Assembly (NCBI GenBank): GCA_003663345.1
Contig: QMZU01000015.1
Span: 1-10,487 of the forward strand
Direction of reading: 5' to 3'
Origin: Candidatus Aenigmatarchaeota archaeon
Lineage (GTDB): Archaea > Aenigmatarchaeota > Aenigmatarchaeia > PWEA01 > B50-G16
Length of the DNA stretch: 10,487 nt
Position numbers and translations under genes: made by a program. This document shows, piece by piece, positions 1 through 7,654 of the stretch; position 1 is the first letter of the stretch, and the number at the start of each line of letters is the position of its first letter. The notes beneath the pieces were generated by a model. That model made no database searches, was not told where the DNA came from, and saw only the letters and a program-made list of their open reading frames with translations.

Positions 1-96
1 GACATAGTGATAATAAAACACATCTCAGCTCCAGCATTCAGCAGAGAAGAGATGGAAGAGTCGGTTGAAGAAGAGAAGGCATCACTTCCCTTCTGA
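1..96 (+). CDS. C-terminal fragment of an unrecognised protein (5' end outside window)
   Basis: The first frame is open from base 1 to a TGA at 94-96 and encodes 31 residues: a short hydrophobic start (DIVIIKHISAPAF) and then a charged, Glu-rich stretch ending in SLPF. The composition looks like a genuine soluble C-terminus. It converges on alaX and overlaps its end by 15 bases, a compact tail-to-tail arrangement common in small archaeal genomes. Too little is present to name a family, and no start is visible. It could also be a chance open frame, since 32 codons is short. Confidence 0.5.
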   Translation, partial: DIVIIKHISAPAFSREEMEESVEEEKASLPF

Positions 97-801
97 TTTT
101 TCTTCAAGAATGAATTCAATCCTTTTGTTATTTTTACCTCGGGATTCAAACTTGGATATTTTAAACCTTCCCAGCTCTCCGGTGCTTCTCACATGAGTGC
201 CTCCACAGGGAACCATATCGATATCATCTATCAGGATGATTCTCAGCTCCTTCACGGATTTCGGAAGTAAGGAGAGATTCGCTCTTCTCGGGTCAATCCT
301 CTTCAGTGCCTCATCCCTTGGCATGAACTCTATTCTGACAGGAAGGTTCTCCTTGATTCTTCTGTTCACTTCTTCCTCTATCTCCGGTATCATTCCCTGG
401 TCCACCCTCTCAAGGTTGAAATCTATCCTGGCTCTGTTCTCATGTATCTGGTTTCCTGTTGTGCTTGCACCGTAGAGTTTCAGAACCACATACGAGAGGA
501 GGTGTTGAGCTGTATGGTATCTCATGTGGTTATACCTTCTTACCCAGTCGATTTCACCCCTCACCTCAACACCTTCCGGTATTTCTCTGTCAAGGTGGTG
601 CCAGATGCCATCCTTTTTGATGACTTTCAGAACTCTCGCCTTCTCACCATTCCAGTAGAGATAACCGGTATCGGTCGGCTGGCCACCACCTTCCGGGTAA
701 AAAGCCGTTCTGTCCAGGAGGACAGAATTTTCCCTGCTCTGGATAACTCTGGCCGTGAACTCCTTCAGATAGCAGTCCTTGAAATAAAGAAGTTCAGTCA
801 T
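82..801 (-). CDS. alaX: AlaX-type alanyl-tRNA editing hydrolase
   Basis: A stand-alone relative of the alanyl-tRNA synthetase editing domain that hydrolyses mischarged tRNA-Ala (Ser-tRNA-Ala, and Gly in some members) in the cytoplasm. The 239-residue protein has an N-terminal beta-barrel-like part with the GGGQPTDTG motif (residues 38-46). The editing core follows, with zinc ligands H96 and H100 in HTAQH and C199 and H203 in CGGTH. Having both parts but no C-terminal oligomerisation domain matches the medium AlaX-M type. An ATG fifteen bases upstream (816) is possible, but 801 is preferred because a strong Shine-Dalgarno AGGAGG (808-813) lies 6 bases before it. The gene overlaps the antiporter stop by 8 bases, so the two are probably co-transcribed and translationally coupled. 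All catalytic ligands are intact. Confidence 0.93.
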   Translation of the reverse strand: MTELLYFKDCYLKEFTARVIQSRENSVLLDRTAFYPEGGGQPTDTGYLYWNGEKARVLKVIKKDGIWHHLDREIPEGVEVRGEIDWVRRYNHMRYHTAQHLLSYVVLKLYGASTTGNQIHENRARIDFNLERVDQGMIPEIEEEVNRRIKENLPVRIEFMPRDEALKRIDPRRANLSLLPKSVKELRIILIDDIDMVPCGGTHVRSTGELGRFKISKFESRGKNNKRIEFILEEKSEGK

Positions 802-2056
802 ATCGATCCTCCTCAAAACTCTCCCTTATCTGGTCTGCTATTGTTTCCTCTTCCGGTTTCTTGTGTTCGGTGTGGAAGATTCCCAGAGTTGATATTATCG
901 CGGTTGTGATTATTATCGCAAAGACTATCTGGGTGAATATCTGCGTTCCCTCTATGTGGTATTCTATGAACGGCATTGAGGCGAGGACAGCTGCTGCCAG
1001 CCCTCTTGGAAGCATATACGTCATCAGCTTCTTCTCCTTTTCGGTGAAACCTGCACCTATGCTTGCGATCCTCACAGCGATGAATCTCGTTACGAGTATG
1101 ACCAGTGAGAGCACAACTCCGAGTATTATTGGAACTACGTCCTGGAGAACTATGAGCGCTCCGAGTGTGACGAAGAAAAAGGTCTTGACGAAAAATGATA
1201 TGTTTGCGTGGAAGTGTTTGGTCTCAAGAGTGAGTCCTGATTCTATGTTCTCGAGTTTCAGCATCTCACCGAACTCCCTGCCGTTCCCGAGAACGATACC
1301 TATCATCAATGATGCTATGGCACCATTCCCCCCGAGGGTTTCGACAGCCGGGTAAACAAAAAATAGGTAGGCAAGAGTGAGCATGTAGTAGTAGTCGTTC
1401 TTTTTCAGCACCTGGAGGAAGAAGAGCCAGACCAGACCCGCGATGAAACCTATGACAAGGGATATGGAAAAGGACGAGGCAACCGCTTGTAGCGGTCCCT
1501 GGATGTCAACACTTCCAAGACTCTGCCCCTTGGTTATCATTCCCATCAGAACCAGACTTATGACTATGCAGAGCGGGTCGGTCAGCGCTGACTCTATATC
1601 CATTATCAGCGCCGGCTCCTCTCTCAGGTCCTTCATGGATGAGACTATGGGTATGACTATTGCAGAGCTCACGCCACCAACTATACTCCCTAAGAGAAGT
1701 GATTTGAGGAAGGAGAGGGAGAAGAAGTAATAGGTTATGAGCGCAACCGATACTGCGGAGAAACCAAAACCGAGCAATGCCAGAAGCAGGGCACGGGGAA
1801 CCTCCCTTATTAATTTATAAACGTTCATGTTCAGACCAGCATCGAATAATATTATTAGCAATGCGAGGGCTGAGAACGCGGGTATGAAGTCTATGAGCGG
1901 TCCTGTTTCTATTATACCCATTACAGGTCCGAGGATGAGACCGAGAAGAAGTAACCATATCAGATCCGGTATCTTCGTCTTCCTGAAGAAGGCATTTGCG
2001 AAGAAACCTATCGTTATTATGGAGCCGATTAAAAGAAATACAGTGGTGACATCCAT
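794..2056 (-). CDS. Cation/proton antiporter, NhaP-like (CPA superfamily)
   Basis: A 420-residue integral membrane protein with about 12-13 hydrophobic segments, expected to exchange Na+ or K+ for H+ across the cytoplasmic membrane. The conserved FDAGLNMN motif (residues 71-78) and ESALTDP (155-161) mark it as a monovalent cation:proton antiporter. D160 aligns with the ion-binding aspartate of the NhaP 'ND' pair; here the preceding residue is Thr, not Asn. The hydrophilic C-terminal tail is short and acidic (about residues 395-420), with no TrkA-N/RCK regulatory domain. The ATG at 2056 lies about 25 bases downstream of a TATA-like run on the minus strand (2078-2085), which suggests a leaderless transcript. 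alaX overlaps its 3' end. Which cation is carried cannot be read from the sequence. Confidence 0.88.
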   Translation of the reverse strand: MDVTTVFLLIGSIITIGFFANAFFRKTKIPDLIWLLLLGLILGPVMGIIETGPLIDFIPAFSALALLIILFDAGLNMNVYKLIREVPRALLLALLGFGFSAVSVALITYYFFSLSFLKSLLLGSIVGGVSSAIVIPIVSSMKDLREEPALIMDIESALTDPLCIVISLVLMGMITKGQSLGSVDIQGPLQAVASSFSISLVIGFIAGLVWLFFLQVLKKNDYYYMLTLAYLFFVYPAVETLGGNGAIASLMIGIVLGNGREFGEMLKLENIESGLTLETKHFHANISFFVKTFFFVTLGALIVLQDVVPIILGVVLSLVILVTRFIAVRIASIGAGFTEKEKKLMTYMLPRGLAAAVLASMPFIEYHIEGTQIFTQIVFAIIITTAIISTLGIFHTEHKKPEEETIADQIRESFEEDRYD

Positions 2057-2094
2057 GGTAAAAATATAAAGTGGTTCATTTAAAAGGTTTGGTA
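2057..2094. promoter_or_regulatory. Divergent promoter region, antiporter / threonine synthase
   Basis: Only 38 bases separate the two divergent starts. On the plus strand TATAAA (2064-2069) lies about 25-30 bases before the threonine synthase ATG at 2095. On the minus strand a TTTTAAAT-like element (2078-2085) lies at a similar distance before the antiporter ATG at 2056. The two core promoters are interleaved, and both transcripts should start at or near their start codons (leaderless). This is read from spacing only. Confidence 0.5.
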
Positions 2095-3198
2095 ATGAAC
2101 GTTCTTAATCCTGCTACAAGGGTCAGAGGTCTGAAGTGTTTTCTATGCGGGAGAATGTATGATTTTCAGGATATAGTCTTCAGGTGCGAGTGTGGCGGAA
2201 GTCTGGTGGTGGCTTATGATTACAGCGCCATCAGAAAGGTTCTGAATGAAGAGTGGAAAGACAGGTGCGTGGAGCACTGGAAGTACTGGCCCTTCTATCC
2301 TGTTGACCCGAGGAATAAGGTTAGTCTTGGAGAGGGTGGGACACCTCTGTTGAAGGATGAAGTGCTTCTTAAAAATGAAACTGTGAACCACACGGGCTCC
2401 TTCAAGGACAGGGGAAGCACTGTTGAGATAACCAGGGCTCTGGAGCTCGGGGCCTCAGAGGTGGTCTGTGCATCAACAGGCAACATGGGTGCGTCCGTAG
2501 CAGTGTATTCGAGGCGCGCGAACCTTAAGTGTAAGATATTCGTGCCGGACTTTGCGCCTTCACACAAATTAAAGCAGATAGAGAGCACAGGTGTTGAGGT
2601 CATCAGGGTCAAGGGAAGTTACACAGATGCCTTGAAAAGAAGTGTTGAATATTACGAGAAATACGGTTCGTATCTGATGGGAGATTACCCGTACAGGGGT
2701 GAGGGTGAGAAGAGTATTGGTTTTGAGATAGCGGAGCAGTTGGACTGGAAACCACCACAGTATCTGTTTGTCCCAATCGGGAACGGTACACTGATCTCCT
2801 CATGTTATAAAGCGTTTGTTGAGATGAAGGAGACTGGATTGATAAGAAAGATGCCAAAATTTGTCGGTGTTCAGGCGAGGAACTGCAACCCTGTTGTGGA
2901 TGCATGGGAAAGAGACCTTGATAGAGTTGAACCACAGAAAGACACCAGAACCGTGGCAACAGCGATAAACTGCCCGGACCCTCTGGACGGGAACAAAGCG
3001 CTATACGCGTTGAAGAACAGTGATGGCATCGGGTTATGCGTGAGCGAAGATGAGATTCTTGAGGCGAAGAAGATTCTGGGCAGGAAGGGTTTCTATGTGG
3101 AAGAGGCGGGGGCGGTGGCTTATGCCGGCTGGTTGAAGATCAGAGATGAGGTCAAATCATCATTATGTATTTTAACCGGTCACGGATTGAAAAGTTGA
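2095..3198 (+). CDS. thrC: Threonine synthase
   Basis: A PLP-dependent enzyme converting O-phosphohomoserine to threonine and phosphate, the last step of threonine synthesis. The 367-residue protein opens with a zinc-ribbon-like cysteine set (C15, C18, C31, C33), as in many archaeal members. HTGSFKDRG follows, with the presumed PLP-binding lysine K104, then the phosphate loop STGNMGAS (127-134), the glycine-rich PIGNGTL (227-233), and TGHGLKS at the C-terminus, which is typical of threonine synthases. The Pro usually found before TGSFKDRG is His here. A GTG at 2071 would add 8 residues, but it falls between the TATA box and the expected transcription start, so ATG 2095 is chosen. No hom or thrB neighbour is present. 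The related fold of threonine dehydratase is less likely given the zinc ribbon and C-terminal motif. Confidence 0.92.
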   Translation: MNVLNPATRVRGLKCFLCGRMYDFQDIVFRCECGGSLVVAYDYSAIRKVLNEEWKDRCVEHWKYWPFYPVDPRNKVSLGEGGTPLLKDEVLLKNETVNHTGSFKDRGSTVEITRALELGASEVVCASTGNMGASVAVYSRRANLKCKIFVPDFAPSHKLKQIESTGVEVIRVKGSYTDALKRSVEYYEKYGSYLMGDYPYRGEGEKSIGFEIAEQLDWKPPQYLFVPIGNGTLISSCYKAFVEMKETGLIRKMPKFVGVQARNCNPVVDAWERDLDRVEPQKDTRTVATAINCPDPLDGNKALYALKNSDGIGLCVSEDEILEAKKILGRKGFYVEEAGAVAYAGWLKIRDEVKSSLCILTGHGLKS

Positions 3199-3240
3199 AT
3201 ATATATTTTACAATATATTCTTTAGAAAATATTTTTTGAG
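3199..3240 (+). terminator. T-rich terminator after threonine synthase
   Basis: AT-only stretches follow the stop codon and end in ATTTTTTG (3231-3237). Archaeal RNA polymerase terminates at such T-tracts without needing a hairpin. I see no strong stem here. Confidence 0.5.
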
Positions 3241-3265
3241 AAGGAAATTTTATGTTACAGGAATG

Positions 3266-3273
3266 TTTATAAG
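3266..3273 (+). promoter_or_regulatory. TATA box of the nrdR-nrdJ operon
   Basis: TTTATAAG lies in otherwise non-coding DNA, with transcription expected to begin about 25 bases downstream, near 3295-3300. That places the start inside the first NrdR operator and leaves a leader of roughly 55-60 bases before nrdR. The position is inferred from the archaeal promoter spacing rule. Confidence 0.6.
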
Positions 3274-3288
3274 TGAGATGGGCTAAAA

Positions 3289-3304
3289 ACACTATATATT
3301 GTGG
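3289..3304 (+). promoter_or_regulatory. NrdR box 1
   Basis: ACACTATATATTGTGG closely follows the bacterial NrdR-box pattern (ACA, a TATATA core, TGT). It is an interrupted palindrome, ACA-C-TATATA-T-TGT. It overlaps the predicted transcription start, so a bound repressor would block initiation. The gene directly downstream encodes NrdR itself. Confidence 0.85.
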
Positions 3305-3320
3305 TTCTCCTTTGAGAAAG

Positions 3321-3336
3321 CCACTATATATTGTAT
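3321..3336 (+). promoter_or_regulatory. NrdR box 2
   Basis: CCACTATATATTGTAT repeats a 13-base core of box 1 (CACTATATATTGT) without change. Its offset from box 1 is exactly 32 bases, close to three helical turns. Paired boxes with this spacing are the known NrdR operator layout in bacteria, where the protein binds both sites on one face of the helix. It lies in the leader, 20 bases before the nrdR start. Confidence 0.85.
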
Positions 3337-3355
3337 TTTCCAGTGGGTAATGAAT

Positions 3356-3808
3356 ATGCGCTGTCCTTACTGTAATTTCGAGGAGACCAGAGTCATAGAT
3401 ACCAGGGAGAGTGGAGAATGCACAAGAAGGAGAAGGGAATGTTTGGAATGCGGGAGACGTTTCACAACCTATGAGAGGTTCGAGCTTCTGAATCTCACTG
3501 TTCTGAAAAAGAATGGGAGCCGGGAGCAGTTCGATAGGAACAAAGTTAAAAGTGGTATACTCAAAGCTGTGGAGAAGAGACCGATCACAGAGGAGCAGGT
3601 GGATTTGATCGTTGACAGGATTGAGAATGAGTTGAGAGGAATGGGTTCTGAGGAGATCGAGAGTAAAGTTATAGGAGAGCTTGTGATGAGGGAGTTGAGG
3701 AAAATCGATCCTGTAGCGTACTTGAGGTTCGCTTCTGTTTACCGGCAGTTCAGTGATATAACATCCTTCGAGAAAGAATTGAAGAACTTAAAGGAGGAAA
3801 AATTATGA
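3356..3808 (+). CDS. nrdR: Transcriptional repressor NrdR
   Basis: A nucleotide-sensing repressor of ribonucleotide reductase genes. The 150-residue product has an N-terminal zinc ribbon (MRCPYC, with C3, C6, C29, C32) in an arginine-rich DNA-binding segment, then an ATP-cone domain (about residues 46-136) that binds ATP/dATP. Length and order match bacterial NrdR. The start is set at the ATG giving MRCPYC, the usual N-terminus; the ATG at 3350 is possible, and longer versions would read through the operator region. The stop overlaps the nrdJ start (ATGA, 3805-3808), implying coupled translation. Two NrdR boxes upstream indicate autoregulation of the whole operon. NrdR is near-universal in bacteria but patchy in archaea, so an ancient transfer is possible. 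Confidence 0.95.
   Translation: MRCPYCNFEETRVIDTRESGECTRRRRECLECGRRFTTYERFELLNLTVLKKNGSREQFDRNKVKSGILKAVEKRPITEEQVDLIVDRIENELRGMGSEEIESKVIGELVMRELRKIDPVAYLRFASVYRQFSDITSFEKELKNLKEEKL
3793..3797 (+). promoter_or_regulatory. Shine-Dalgarno site of nrdJ
   Basis: GGAGG inside the end of nrdR lies 7 bases before the nrdJ ATG at 3805. It supports that start and independent ribosome loading on a gene that overlaps its neighbour by 4 bases. Confidence 0.8.
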
Positions 3809-6800
3809 ATCTAACTGAGAACGCTCTTAAGGTTCTTGAGAAAAGATATCTGAGAAGGGATAAGGATGGAAAAATTATAGAAAAACCCGAGGAGCTCTTC
3901 AGGAGGGTTGCAAAAGCCATTGCAAAGGCAGACGAGCTTTACGGTGAAGACCCAAAAGTCAGTGAGAAGAAATTCTATGAAATGATGACCAACCTTGAGT
4001 TCCTACCGAACTCGCCGACGCTCATGAATGCCGGCACAGAACTTGGACAGCTATCAGCGTGTTTTGTCTTACCTGTGGATGACTCCATGGAAGGTATATT
4101 CGATGCTCTCAAGAATACCGCCTTGATACACAAGAGTGGTGGTGGAACCGGTTTCTCATTCTCCCGCCTCAGGCCAAAGGGTGATATAGTGAAGAGCACG
4201 GGAGGTGTTGCTTCAGGACCACTCTCATTTATGCAGACCTTCAACACAGCCACCGAAACCATAAAGCAGGGTGGAAAGAGAAGGGGCGCGAACATGGGGA
4301 TACTGAGAGTGGACCATCCTGACATAATAGAGTTCATAAAATCAAAAGAGGAGGAAGGGGTTCTGAACAACTTCAACATTTCGGTTGCGATAACGGATAA
4401 ATTCATGGAGGCGCTCGAAAAGGATGAGGAGTACGACCTTGTAAATCCTAGAACAAAAGAGGTTGTAAGGAGGTTGAGGGCAAGGGATGTTTTTGATCTC
4501 ATAACGAAGATGGCTTGGAAGAACGGTGAGCCTGGAATAATTTTCATAGACAGGATAAATGAGGACAATCCAACACCTCATATAGGGGAGATTGAATCAA
4601 CAAACCCCTGCGTGACCGGAGATACGCTCCTGCCAACAGAGGCAGGGTTGGTTCCGATAAAGGAGCTGTTTGAAAAGAATCCCACAACACTCTCCCTGCC
4701 GATAGCGGTTGATGGTCGTTCCGTTGGGGTGGAAGGTATTCAGAAGGCACTTCCGACCAAGTATCTCTTCACCGGAGTAAAGCCTGTCTACCGTCTCCTC
4801 ACAAAAGAGGGTTATGAGATAAAGGTCACTGATAATCATATGTTCCTGACGCCTGATGGATGGAAAGCTCTGAAGGAGTTAAAAGAAGGAGATTATGTCT
4901 GCATACAGATGGATGGTATGTTTTCGGAGAAACGGGAGTTGCCAGATATAGAATGTATTAGGAAGCTGAACAAAAAATACAGGAAGGATTTGAATCTTCC
5001 TGAAGAGTGGGGCGAGGACCTAGGGTTCGTGCTCGGGCTCCTGATAGGTGATGGGTGGTTGAGAGAGGACAGGATCGGATTCACATTCTCTTCCGAAGAG
5101 ACCGAACTTATGGAAAGGGTAAGGTCAATAATCTCGGTGTGGTATGGTGATGTCAAACCTGTGAGAAGGGAGAACGGTGTTTACCACCTTTCATATCATG
5201 CAAGGGGTTTTGTTGAGTTCTTCAAGATACTTGGTGTTGGAGAATGGAAATCTCATGAAAAGAGGGTACCGTGGAGTGTACTGAGAGCACCCGAGGACGC
5301 GGTCCGTGGTTTCCTCAGGGGTTTGTTCACAGCAGACGGAAGCGTCCAGGGTACTCTGAAGAAGGGAAGGTCTATCAGATTGTCATCAACCTCTCTGGGA
5401 TTGCTCAAAGATGTTCAATTGCTTCTCCTTAACTTCGGAATCAAGTCGAAGATATATCAGAGGAGAAAGAGGGAGCAGAAAAACTTCCGATATGTCACAA
5501 GAGATGGTGAGGAGAGGGAGTATGAAGGAAGACTCTTTCATGAACTTGTGGTGTCACGTGACGGTATGTTGAAATTCATAGAGAGAATTGGTCTGGAGCC
5601 AAGAAATATGGAGAGGTTCAAGGAATCAGAACGGGTTTACAGGGACAGGTTCTACGCAAGGATTGAAAGGATTGAATACATTGGTGAAGAGAGGGTATAT
5701 GATCTCACGGAGCCGAGAACCCGTTCCTTTATAGGGAACGGATTTATTCTTCACAACTGCGGAGAACAGCCACTGCTCCCCTACGAATCCTGCAATCTCG
5801 GTTCTGTAAACCTTTCAAAGGTTGTGAAGGATGGAAAAATAGACTGGGAGAAGCTTGAGAGGATAGTCAGAGATTCTGTCCATTTCCTTGATAATGTCAT
5901 AGATGTGAACAAGTATCCAATACCTGAGATAGATGAGATGACCAAAGCTAATAGAAAGATTGGACTCGGTGTTATGGGTTTCGCCGACATGCTGATACAG
6001 TTGGGAATTCCTTACAACAGCGAGGAGGCTGTGAAGAAGGCGGAGGAGGTTATGAAGTTCATTCAGGAAAAGGGCAAGGAGATGTCAGAGGAGCTGGCGA
6101 AGAGAAGAGGGAACTTCCCGAACTATGAAGGAAGTATCTATGATGGAAAGAGGATGATGAGGAACGCGACCGTGACCACAATAGCACCCACCGGAACTAT
6201 ATCGATTATAGCCGGGACATCCAGCGGTATTGAACCCCTCTTTGCGATATCATACGTAAGGAACGTTGGTGAGAGTCTAGGGACAGAGCTGGTGGAGGTG
6301 AACCCGTTCTTTGAAAAGATGTGTAAAGAGGAAGGAATATATTCAGAGGAACTAATGAGAAAGGTCGCATCCACCACGAGCATACAGGATATGGAGGAAA
6401 TACCCGAGAGAATAAGGAGGCTATTCATCACAGCTCATGATGTGACACCCGAACAGCACATAAGGATACAGGCAGCATTCCAGAAGTACACTGATAATGC
6501 CGTTTCTAAGACAATCAACTTTCCGAACAGCGCAACTGTAGATGACGTTAGAGAGGCATACCTACTCGCCTACAAACTCGGATGCAAGGGCGTGACCGTT
6601 TACAGGGACGGCAGCAGGGAGGTTCAGGTCATAACAACCGTCAAGAGAAAGACCCTCAGACCCAGACCAAGGCCCAAGACTATAAAGGGTGCAACACAGG
6701 AGATAAGGACAGGATGCGGTGACCTTTATGTCACGATAAATGAGGATGAAAATGGGTTGTTTGAGTTATTCGCACAGATGGGCAAGTCAGGTGGTTGCAT

Positions 6801-7155
6801 CGCTTCGTTCACCGAGGCGGTTGCCCGTCTGATATCCCTTTCGCTCCGCTCAGGAATAGATCCGAATGAGATAAGGAAACAGCTGGCGGGGATAAGGTGT
6901 CCGAGACCTTCCTGGGAAAATGGGACACCGATACAATCCTGCGCTGATGCAATAGAGAAGGCAATGGCCAGGTACATGCGCGGGGAGGCCACGACCACAC
7001 AGGCGAAGGTGGAGAGTTTCATCAAAAAAGATGAGGGAAATGAAGCGATAATAAAGAAAGGTATATCGCCTGAATGTCCGGAATGTGGTGAGATGCTTGA
7101 GTTCTCGGAAGGGTGTGTTGTCTGCAGGGCATGTGGATACTCGGAGTGTGGTTAG
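3805..7155 (+). CDS. nrdJ: Adenosylcobalamin-dependent ribonucleotide reductase (class II), intein-containing precursor
   Basis: Reduces ribonucleotides to deoxyribonucleotides using a thiyl radical made from adenosylcobalamin, without needing oxygen. The precursor has 1116 residues; removing the intein (269-651) leaves 733. The first extein carries the reducing cysteine C86 (QLSACFVLP) and the Gly-rich HKSGGGTGFSF. After the intein come C652-G-E654, the radical cysteine and catalytic glutamate, and C663 in YESCNLG. The 11-residue distance from C652 to C663 equals that between C322 and C333 in the Thermotoga maritima enzyme. APTGTISIIAGTSSG (about 795-810) is the phosphate loop. A TSCPD-like domain (about 955-1060) and a cysteine-rich tail (C1091, C1094, C1104, C1107, C1110, C1115) end the protein; the last CGYSECG probably shuttles electrons to the active site. 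No N-terminal ATP-cone is present, so overall-activity control is not built into the enzyme. It is followed with no gap by the adenosyltransferase gene. Confidence 0.96.
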   Translation: MNLTENALKVLEKRYLRRDKDGKIIEKPEELFRRVAKAIAKADELYGEDPKVSEKKFYEMMTNLEFLPNSPTLMNAGTELGQLSACFVLPVDDSMEGIFDALKNTALIHKSGGGTGFSFSRLRPKGDIVKSTGGVASGPLSFMQTFNTATETIKQGGKRRGANMGILRVDHPDIIEFIKSKEEEGVLNNFNISVAITDKFMEALEKDEEYDLVNPRTKEVVRRLRARDVFDLITKMAWKNGEPGIIFIDRINEDNPTPHIGEIESTNPCVTGDTLLPTEAGLVPIKELFEKNPTTLSLPIAVDGRSVGVEGIQKALPTKYLFTGVKPVYRLLTKEGYEIKVTDNHMFLTPDGWKALKELKEGDYVCIQMDGMFSEKRELPDIECIRKLNKKYRKDLNLPEEWGEDLGFVLGLLIGDGWLREDRIGFTFSSEETELMERVRSIISVWYGDVKPVRRENGVYHLSYHARGFVEFFKILGVGEWKSHEKRVPWSVLRAPEDAVRGFLRGLFTADGSVQGTLKKGRSIRLSSTSLGLLKDVQLLLLNFGIKSKIYQRRKREQKNFRYVTRDGEEREYEGRLFHELVVSRDGMLKFIERIGLEPRNMERFKESERVYRDRFYARIERIEYIGEERVYDLTEPRTRSFIGNGFILHNCGEQPLLPYESCNLGSVNLSKVVKDGKIDWEKLERIVRDSVHFLDNVIDVNKYPIPEIDEMTKANRKIGLGVMGFADMLIQLGIPYNSEEAVKKAEEVMKFIQEKGKEMSEELAKRRGNFPNYEGSIYDGKRMMRNATVTTIAPTGTISIIAGTSSGIEPLFAISYVRNVGESLGTELVEVNPFFEKMCKEEGIYSEELMRKVASTTSIQDMEEIPERIRRLFITAHDVTPEQHIRIQAAFQKYTDNAVSKTINFPNSATVDDVREAYLLAYKLGCKGVTVYRDGSREVQVITTVKRKTLRPRPRPKTIKGATQEIRTGCGDLYVTINEDENGLFELFAQMGKSGGCIASFTEAVARLISLSLRSGIDPNEIRKQLAGIRCPRPSWENGTPIQSCADAIEKAMARYMRGEATTTQAKVESFIKKDEGNEAIIKKGISPECPECGEMLEFSEGCVVCRACGYSECG
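4609..5757 (+). mobile_element. Intein with LAGLIDADG homing endonuclease, inserted in nrdJ
   Basis: In-frame insert of 383 residues between extein ESTNP and CGEQP. Splicing elements are all present: C1 (CVTGDTLL, block A), TDNH with H77 (block B), VYDLTEP (block F, intein residues 363-369) and the terminal HN (382-383) followed by Cys+1. Two LAGLIDADG helices lie within: LGLLIGDGW with D148, and FLRGLFTADGSV with D243. Both acidic residues are kept, so the endonuclease may still cut. The +1 residue is the reductase's radical cysteine. The reading frame and base composition blend with the host gene. Archaeal class II reductases are well-known intein hosts (the RIR1 family), so the occurrence has precedent; which RIR1 insertion site this equals needs an alignment. 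Confidence 0.96.
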
Positions 7156-7650
7156 ATGATAATACTTTATTATGGTGATGGCAAGGGGAAGACCACAGCA
7201 TCCCTTGGAATTGCACTCAGAGCGGTAGGTCACGGGATGAAGGTCTCTGTTATTCAGTTCATGAAGGCGAGGCCAACCGGTGAGTACTTTGCTCAGGAGT
7301 TCATAGACGGGCTGAGTATCCGCCAGTTCGGAAGAGATGTTTTCGTGGATGAGCCGATAAAAGATGATTTCGAACTGGCTCAGAAGGCGCTGGAGTTCGC
7401 GAGAGATGAGATTCAAAAGAGGGATGTTGTTATACTCGATGAGGTCAATATCGCACTCAGTAAAGGTCTGTTGAAGAAGGATGAAGTGCTTGGTCTTCTC
7501 GACTCCGTTCCGGATGGGAAACATGTTGTTCTTACAGGAAGGAACCCACCGGATTATCTCATCAAAAAGGCTGATCTGGTGACAGAGATGAGGGAGGTGA
7601 AGCACCCTTACAGGAAGGGTGTTAGCGCTGTGAAGGGTATAGATTGGTGA
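7156..7650 (+). CDS. cobO: Cob(I)alamin (corrinoid) adenosyltransferase, CobA/BtuR type
   Basis: Transfers the adenosyl group of ATP to cob(I)alamin, giving adenosylcobalamin, the cofactor of the reductase encoded just upstream. The 164-residue protein starts with the altered P-loop GDGKGKTT (residues 7-14) that this family uses to bind ATP in reverse orientation. VVILDEVN (91-98), VVLTGRNPP (124-132) and the tail TEMREVKHPYRKGVSAVKGIDW region (143-164) are family hallmarks. It is slightly shorter than bacterial CobA because the N-terminal extension is missing. Its ATG immediately follows the nrdJ TAG, and it shares that transcript. The substrate must be Co(I), so a strong reductant is needed; the three redox genes that follow are candidates. 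It could be called cobA or btuR in other systems. Confidence 0.93.
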   Translation: MIILYYGDGKGKTTASLGIALRAVGHGMKVSVIQFMKARPTGEYFAQEFIDGLSIRQFGRDVFVDEPIKDDFELAQKALEFARDEIQKRDVVILDEVNIALSKGLLKKDEVLGLLDSVPDGKHVVLTGRNPPDYLIKKADLVTEMREVKHPYRKGVSAVKGIDW

Positions 7651-7654
7651 TGAA

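Noticed and set aside
442..909. 155-codon plus-strand open frame opposite alaX and the antiporter end
   Set aside because: It lies wholly opposite two well-supported genes, and the protein has no recognisable features.
3289..3336. Two direct repeats with a 16-base spacer as a minimal CRISPR
   Set aside because: There are only two units, the repeat is a short palindromic AT-rich box, no cas genes are near, and the position and spacing fit NrdR operators.
3299..3355. Longer NrdR with an extra 19-residue N-terminus
   Set aside because: That frame would translate through the second NrdR box and lacks family similarity, while MRCPYC at 3356 is the usual N-terminus.
4609..5757. Free-standing homing endonuclease gene or a broken nrdJ
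   Set aside because: The insert is in frame with both exteins and has complete intein splicing residues at both ends, so it is an intein, not a separate gene or disruption.
6850..7605. 251-codon open frame on the minus strand across the nrdJ end and the adenosyltransferase
   Set aside because: It is antisense to two clearly recognisable genes, its translation has no domain-like pattern, and it has no ribosome site. It is a frame shadow.
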